DNA of 10,194 nucleotides, taken from Phoronis ovalis (Eukaryota; Phoronida; Phoronidae). The notes below the pieces were generated by a model. The model saw only the letters and a program-made list of their open reading frames with translations, was not told the DNA's origin and ran no database searches. A program made the position numbers and the translations under genes. The stretch is taken from the NCBI GenBank assembly GCA_028565635.1, contig JAOXYB010066589.1, forward strand, positions 1 to 10,194, read 5' to 3'. Shown here in pieces: positions 1 through 7,300 of this stretch (position 1 is its first letter; each line of letters begins with the position of its first letter).

Positions 1-1317
1 ATATCTCGAAGTCTGTTGTAGTTAAGGACATGATATTCGAGGTTTGACATCCCCAGGGTAGGCCATTGCTGACCTTGTGGTCAAAAGGTCATTTAGGGGT
101 TAAAGGTCAAAATTCTAAACATGATGTTGAACGATAATTTGGAGGTCATTTAACGTTCATAAAAGCCAATTTGAGCAACCCTGCCTTTGCTAAAAGGCTA
201 TCTAGTTATCATTGAGTTTGTATACACATGTATCCAACATAAGCTTTGCAGAGTTCCCTGCACAAATTGACCCAATAGCATATTATTTATTGACCAATCC
301 TTGTCATTCTGAAATCAAATGTAGGCTGGTTTACTTTATTCTGTTTCAATATGATGTATTGAAGAAAATCTGTAGGTTTAACTGGAGGTAACAGATTTGT
401 GCAGGTAGCGTAAAGTATGAGTGATGCTGCAGGGATAATAAAAATACTTCAGAAGGTGTTCCAATACATCAAAATATTTCAGTTATGTTTGTAGTCTCAG
501 GTTAGATAGAGTATCACTTAATTCATCAGGGCTGCTGTACACCATAACCATTTTTAAAAAAAAATGATTGCATAGATATGTAGGTTAACTGAATTTTTCA
601 TAAATACCAAACAGGACATTTTTCATGCTTAAATAATTTTGGAATTACTGGTTTCCCTATAAGCGTCTTTTGATGGTTAGAAAAGGAGAGCAAAAGACAA
701 TATTCTGTGGCTGTGAAAGTATTTTGAGGAGCTTTACCTTCCCATTATTAACATTCTGAGCATAGCTATGACATGAATGTAGCCCTTTTGCTGAATACTA
801 AAAAATTTGAGGGCGTCTAACATTTTGATCATTAAACTAAAAAAGAACAACATATAACATACCTCCTGTCATACCTATCTAATTTTTTAAAGCTTTATAA
901 ACTAAAAAAAAAACAAGAAAGGGTGATTAAATATGGCAATTCATTTGAATTTAAACAGTTTAAACTTTAAAAAGTCTAAGTAAGTATAATGTTATATTTA
1001 CTGCATGTAAGTTGATATGTAACATATTATTAAACTTTTGTGACTTATGAATTATTTTGTCAGGAAAGCCTGTCTTTCACATACCAGCATATATGTATCT
1101 GATTTATTGTTTGCTTGTTTTTCATTAAATAAAATGGTCATTTACTGATTGGCTAGCAGGTTATGTCTTATTTTGAAATGGACACTCATCTCCATTTAAT
1201 TAAATTCTTTTTTGTTTAAATAGCTATTAAATGCTGGCACTTTAATAGAAACCTTGCTTATAAAAATTCTCTGTTAAGCAAGCACAGATGTTCTGCCCTA
1301 TTTTTTTTGTTTTTCAG
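1..1317. other. Upstream intron (or 5' gene region), no exon supported
   Basis: No open frame of useful length is seen on either strand, and base composition is AT-rich with homopolymer runs, such as A-runs near 555 and 905. It precedes an exon that begins in mid-codon, so at least its right part should be intron. The first 150 to 200 bases contain repeated AGGTCA-type words and look like a dispersed repeat. Small upstream exons could be hidden here but I could not support any. Confidence 0.6.
60..150. repeat. Repeat-like segment rich in AGGTCA words
   Basis: AGGTCA occurs at 86-91, 104-109 and 143-148. An inverted pair, TGACC (70-74) and GGTCA (79-83), flanks a four-base spacer. Such words are the half-site of nuclear receptors, but dense AGGTCA is also common in dispersed repeats of some invertebrate genomes. 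I favour a piece of a dispersed repeat whose left end is cut by the window. Confidence 0.3.
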
Positions 1318-1376
1318 GAGGCAAGTGGTCTTTTTTCCATATGTTAAACATTTCCCTGATGGAAATGGCTTTACAA
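1318..1376 (+). CDS. Probable small exon (59 nt) upstream of the first strong exon
   Basis: A strong acceptor, a long T-rich tract ending in TTTTTCAG at 1317, is followed by 59 bases that are open in one frame. They encode one split base, 19 codons (reading RQVVFFPYVKHFPDGNGFT) and one base of the next codon. The donor ACAA|GTACCA at 1377 is mediocre. The exon ends in phase 1, exactly what the acceptor at 1845 requires, and the joined codon A+CT reads Thr, giving a continuous G-F-T-T-V-N-R-L. The peptide is aromatic and compact, unlike the disordered sequence that follows, so it may be the end of a folded N-terminal domain. The other two frames are less attractive; one stops early. It enters in phase 2, so another exon lies further upstream. 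Without transcript data this remains a prediction. Confidence 0.5.
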
Positions 1377-4300
1377 GTACCATTTCTTAAAAAAAAAATT
1401 GTAGACCATCACACAGGTTTTAAAATTGTTGTTTTTAATATAACTTAATAGATCTTGTAAATAATGCGAATTAATAATAATTTTGGTACTAGTCATATAA
1501 TAGTGTAAAATCTGTGGCCATGTTTTATTTCGATAAGCTGTGTGTTTTGAAAACTCTGACGGATGGAGTTACCATTGTAAGACAAATGGTAAATATATGT
1601 CCAAATTACAAGTCAGGGAGTGTAATGTGCATTACACTCTTTGAGTATGTTTTTTGCCCAAATCACCAAAGTAGGGTGTTTTTTTAGAGGTATTGACACT
1701 TTCTTGTGGATCGTCCCTACAACTATGATTTGATTATGTTAATATAGGTGAATACAACATACACATGTGCTCTGCATTTATTGATCACCAGAAATTTTGT
1801 CATATTTTTGTCCTTAGTTAGTGTGGAAATTATTATCTTTTCAGCTGTCAATCGACTGTCAGGTTCCAGTCCGTTATCCCCTCGGCATGACATGATGAGT
1901 GCTCCATCATCTCCTGGACCAACAAGCAGCACTCCTATGTCGCAGATGGAACAACAAATGTCGAGTAATTTAGAAGACATGCAAAGGAGTTTAACTGACA
2001 GTTTTAACAGAAAGTTAGAAAACTGGGAAAGAATAAAATTTCAAAAAAGGAGCAAAGATCGGAGTCCATCATTAGATAGAAGGAAAGATGAAAAATCAGG
2101 AAAATCCACAAGTAGAGAAAAAATCAAAACTAAAAAGGAAAAAACAAAACAAAACAAAGATCAGCAGTATAAAACAAAGGATCCGCAAAGTAAGACAAAA
2201 CAAAACAAAAAGCGAAATAAGCAAGAAGGTCAAGAACTCACTTCAGAGAACAGTGTTGATGGCTTAACAGATGAATTTGCCCGTAGGTTACGAGAATGGG
2301 AAATTAAGAAAGGATTTACGCCAAGTGATACCTTATCAAAAAGAAATTCTTTGCAAGAAATGTCATCACAAATTCAAAGTGTGGATATGGATCATGATAG
2401 AAATCATTCAGATGGAAACTTCATGGAAAGGATGGACGATGTGTATGGAGATGGCATAAGTCCATACTTAGATCCAGAAGATGAGTTTGGTGTGACTGCG
2501 GAAAGAAGAAAATGTATGGTAGATGACAGCACCAGCATTGATGTTAATATTGATATTTTTAAGTAAGAGTTAATTTTAAGTCTCATTTATAAAATTGCAT
2601 TTACCCTAAGTTCTTATTGCAGATAAAAAAATTATCTACACATAAGGAAAAGGTATGATTGACCAATTAAACTATATCAATATCCTCTGTTTAGATTATC
2701 ACATAGATATGACAAATATGAAGTTTTATTAAATTAATTCCCATACCCAAATAATATGTAAGTAGGGTGCTCCATCATCTCCTGATGCACGAAATCTGTG
2801 GCCAAGAAATACTTCACTGTAAACTGCTTAACACTAAAGCATATATTGTATTTAATGGTCTCTTTGCTTTCATATGTTTATACCGATGTCCAAGAATTGG
2901 AAGTACATTTTTTTGGTTAAATGCAGACGTATTGTCTGTTTGATTACTTGTTTTCCATTTTCTAGGACTTTGGAGCAGAAAAATCATGATCTTGCCGCTA
3001 AACTTCAAGAAAAAGATGACGAAGTTAAAAAACTTCAAGCAGAAATTAATGAGCTGCAGAAAGGTACATCACAACCAGGTAAAAAAAAGCTAAAAATTCA
3101 CTCAAAAGACAGGATTTATGAAATACAAACACTCAGTGTTTAATGAATTATTACATTCTGCATTTTAAAGGATACCATTTTCGCATATGCTGATGACATG
3201 GATGAAATTTGGCTGTGGATTTTATTCTTCTCTTTTTAGTACATTCAAGTGTAGCATGAATACTAACGTACAGGCAGGATTCCAAGTCTAGTTATTATGT
3301 TCTTATGTCTTGTCTATGTTCCAGCTGTTAAAGGCCAAATTAGCTGCCACAACAAATCAAGGGATCTTGTTTTCTTGTCATCTACTGTGTCAGACCTTCA
3401 GAAAAAAATATTAGAGCTACAGAAATATGGAGAAGCGCTTGCAGCAGAGAAGAGGAGGCTTGAGGTTAGTTTCCTCATGTGATAAAGCTACCTAATAGGT
3501 ACTGACGAGTTCAAAGAGCAAGTAGGATCCTTTAGTATCATTACTGGAGCATTTTTATCATCTCTGTCTGAAATGGCTGTATCTGGGGAAGGCTAATACA
3601 GTTTGTGTAAATACTGATCAGACAGTCTATGAAAATTGGTATTATAGCTTTTAAGAACAGTGGTATAAAATCAATAATAAGTACCAACATAAAGCGCATT
3701 ACTTTCAATGTATATTGTGAGGAAATTTTCGTAAGTTTTCCAAGTACTAATATTTTTATTTGCATTCAATATAATATTGTATACTACTAGGTTGAAGCAG
3801 TACAGGCTGATGCTGAACACTACATCAGTGAAACACAACTTCAAGATGAAATCCGTAAAATGCAGTCTACAGTTGGTCAAGGTTTATCACCACCCCCAGT
3901 TGATGGCACTGTGGATACGATGCAAGAATATGTCAGGAAACTTCGAGATAAGGTAACTATGAGATACTGAAGAAGATACGCTTTGTGCAACTGTATACTC
4001 GTAAGAGACACACATATTGTAGATGTGGTCTTCAGCTGTGCTGCCTGCCATCATTACACTGTACCTGTACTATCACCACCACCAAGTAATGCGAACTTAA
4101 TAGTACACGTCAAAACTTTACCCTTTGTGTTCAACATTATTTTCCTGCCTCCTATCCATGATTAGGTAGGATTTTCATACTGTAACAAAAATCCATTTGT
4201 GTTTCAGGTGAATGATCTTAAGTTAGGCATCTTAGAGAGAAATCATGCCATTGAAAGTTTGCGTCACTGTCTCTTAACTCAAGAGGTGAATCAACTGCTG

Positions 4301-7300
4301 CTGACAGCAGAAACAGCCAGGCACTCTGCCGAACTTGGAGAGTTTCGGCACACTAAAAAAGCTGCTGGCTGTAAACGATGGAAAACTTTTTCTGGGATGG
4401 AATTGTGGTTGACAGATCAGGTAGGCAACTAGTATGACACATCTAATACGTTTTATGGTTATTCAAATTCTGTGATGTTTTGCGGATGAGTTCTTTACTT
4501 CAGAATATAAATCATATTTTTATTGTTGCAATGGACAAAGAAATACTAAATTTTTTGATATGTCCTTTTAGCAGCACAGTACATGATATTTTGCTCTAAG
4601 AACATCTGCATCACTTGTAAAACATGCAGCAGTATGGTATCAAAGTTACCTACTCTATTAAAATAATGAATTGCATTCATTAGCTGAACAATCTTTTTTA
4701 TGAGGCAATTTTCCTAACATGGTCAGTGAGTGTAACTGACTTTATTTTACAGTTGAATAAAGCTGGTTTGGATAAGACTCTTGATGCAGCAGTCCAGAGA
4801 TGCAAGAGACTTCGTAACAGTTGCCTCTCTTTCGATCAGAATCTTGACCAGTTTCGACATGGTGATATCAACTCAGAAGATGTCAAAATAGGAAGTGCTC
4901 CTTCCTCGCCAACAAGTATAACTGTTTTGCCATTTTATACATTTGATGCTCCTCACAGCTGTTGTTTATAGAAAGAACATATCTTAATAATGTGTCTAAT
5001 ACTAGTGTCACTTTTTGCAGTATGCTTTTGGGAACTAGTGTGTTTTATCAAACTTTTCTTGATTGGAAAGTTCTGTTTACAATAGAGTGGTTCAAGCTAA
5101 GAGTATTTTTATGCCTGGAATAATATACACATAGAGAATCAATGTCTGACTGTGCATTGTGCATTTATATAGTACTGTCTTTTTTTAACAAAAACATTTT
5201 CTTCAAGGTTGTACAAACATTTTGCATTACCCATGTGTTTGTGATTTTGTGCTTAGAGTTACTTGTATGTCCTCTGAAATTAATGCTTTCCATGTCTCCA
5301 CTCTGTTTATAGTTGTTTTTGCTTAGTTCACAGGCCTCTGCTTTATTTTCAGATACCAATTTTGAAATGCATACAAAGCCTGAAACTACTGATGTGAGTA
5401 CTTTAACGAGTCCAACAGTTAGCTCTCTCAATTCACCTTTCAAATCAACAGAAGTGAATTCTGATACCAATCGTAGAAACACTTGTTTGAAAAAGCAGAG
5501 TTCTCGTGATGATGCAAATGCTGACCTTCCTACTAATATTGAAGTGTCATTCGTGGTATGTGTGCTTTTATTGTTAAAGAATGTTAGATGTAATACCAGT
5601 GCTTAGTTTCACTTTGTCTTTGTGAAACTTTATCCTAATAATAAGCCCAATGTCTGATGTGTTAGTCCTAGCACTTTTTTATTCAAAAACTATCTTCTTT
5701 CGAAATTAACAAAAAGATGAAAAGTTTCATACAGCAATGCTCTGATGGTCTTAATTTGTTATTATCAAATGAAATCTTTCTTATATTGCAACATTTGTGA
5801 ATTGTACCAAGTCACTGATTTTTTTACCATTTGGCTTGTTTACATGTGTAGATTTGTACTTTGTTCAATGGATAACTAAGAAACTTAGACAACTGGAGTA
5901 TTGCTTTATGAAGATTTTTATGACCAGTATGATACTGGTGTTTTTTTTTTATTTTCAAAACACGATAGATTTTGACTAGCAAAGTGTTAGAACCAGTATG
6001 TCAGATTGGGCTTATTATTAGGACTGTGTGAAACCAAGCCCAGAACTGTCGAGTTCCATATGTGAAAAAAAAACAAGTTTTATAAACTCGAAACATGAAT
6101 GATGAATCAAAACACTAACATAACTAATTCTTAAAACTGAAAGATAATGTTTTTGTTATGTGATGTTATATGCTTCTGTATATTAGATGCTTTCATTGGA
6201 CAGTGTTAGAAAATTTGAAACTGAAACTGTTTTAAATCAGCACTAGATTTTATAATGTTTTCAGTGTACATATAACTTAAATCGAGTGCTACAACTTTGT
6301 CTTTTCTGTACCTTGATGTCTTATTTAATCCAACAATTTCTGTGTCATGTCTTCTTTTCCTAGGTGCAGCTGGATGGTGGCGTAAATAACGATCATTCCG
6401 GATCCTCTATCGGAAAAACAGCACTTCAAAGTTCTGTACCATGTACAGAATCAGCTAAATTTTCAATCACCCCTTCAGAAGGATCTATTATTAGTTCTGA
6501 AGCAACTAGGTTTTCTGTAACTGTCTTCTCTGAAGACGTTAAACAACAGACGTTTTCTAACAAAAATTTGAACAAAACTGATGAAGAAAAAACCAAATTA
6601 TCAAAATTTGAACCACAAAGTGTAGAAAATGGGAAAATGATACTGGAAAGTAAAAAGTGCATTAAACTGTTTGAGGACACTGACAAAGAGAACAATAATG
6701 ATACAAATATTCCAAAACCACCGAGTCCATTAGTTATATCAAAGCGACACAGGAAATCTAAAGAAGCAAAATCTCCACCTCCAGAAACTAAAGATTCGCA
6801 ACAGACAACATGTTTGACACATAGGCAGTTGCAACGTCAGAAGATATCAGTAGATTATGAATTGTGTTCTTCCGAACAAGAAAACTTTGTTCAAACAGTG
6901 ATATCAGATGAGGACAGTAGTAATAACAGAACTCGTTCAGAAAGTAATGGAAAAAAGCGCCCTCCTGTTTTGCAGCTAGTTAAGAGTATCGAGAGAGTAG
7001 AAAATGTCACATCATTGCGAAAATATTCACCAAGCCCTCCAAATATACAACATACAGTTGTTTCCCCTGTTAGGAAACTAAAAACTGCTGAAGAACTGTT
7101 ACAAGATTCGAAAGAAAGGAGTACAGTGTCAAGTACACTGAAAAAAATTAAGTCAAAGGCTGTAGAATCTGAACCATCTCCAGGACCAAAGAAAGCAGAT
7201 CATGATATTTTATCCAAGAAGTATGATTCCACTGAAGATGCTAAACCTGAAAGTATAAAAAGAGAAAACTTCCAAAATAATTCAAAAGAGTCTTATAATA

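Larger units (their letters stand above)
5556..6363 (+). other. Longest intron within the gene, hosts a foldback element
   Basis: This phase-0 intron runs from GTATGT to TCTTCTTTTCCTAG. About half of its 808 bases is the inverted-repeat element described separately. The remainder, 6024-6363, is AT-rich with nothing recognised. Confidence 0.8.

Noticed and set aside
681-718. Possible small exon between TTAG at 680 and GTATTT near 719
   Set aside because: The acceptor has a poor pyrimidine tract, the donor is weak and the peptide is uninformative.
1748-1844. Upstream extension of the first strong exon from the ATG at 1748
   Set aside because: The peptide is hydrophobic and would read through a good acceptor at 1844. 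It could mimic a signal anchor, but the rest of the protein looks cytosolic. Kept only as an unlikely alternative first exon.
2404-2586. Minus-strand open frame over the end of the first strong exon
   Set aside because: It is antisense to well-supported coding sequence with no independent signal.
3325-3372. Helix-like reading L-L-K-A-K-L-A-A-T-T-N-Q just after the acceptor at 3324
   Set aside because: It is in phase 0 while the incoming exon requires phase 1, and no usable donor follows it. It is probably coincidence.
5797-5979. 60-residue open frame inside the foldback element
   Set aside because: It is short, Phe/Ile-rich and crosses a palindrome and a T-run; it has no resemblance to a transposase.
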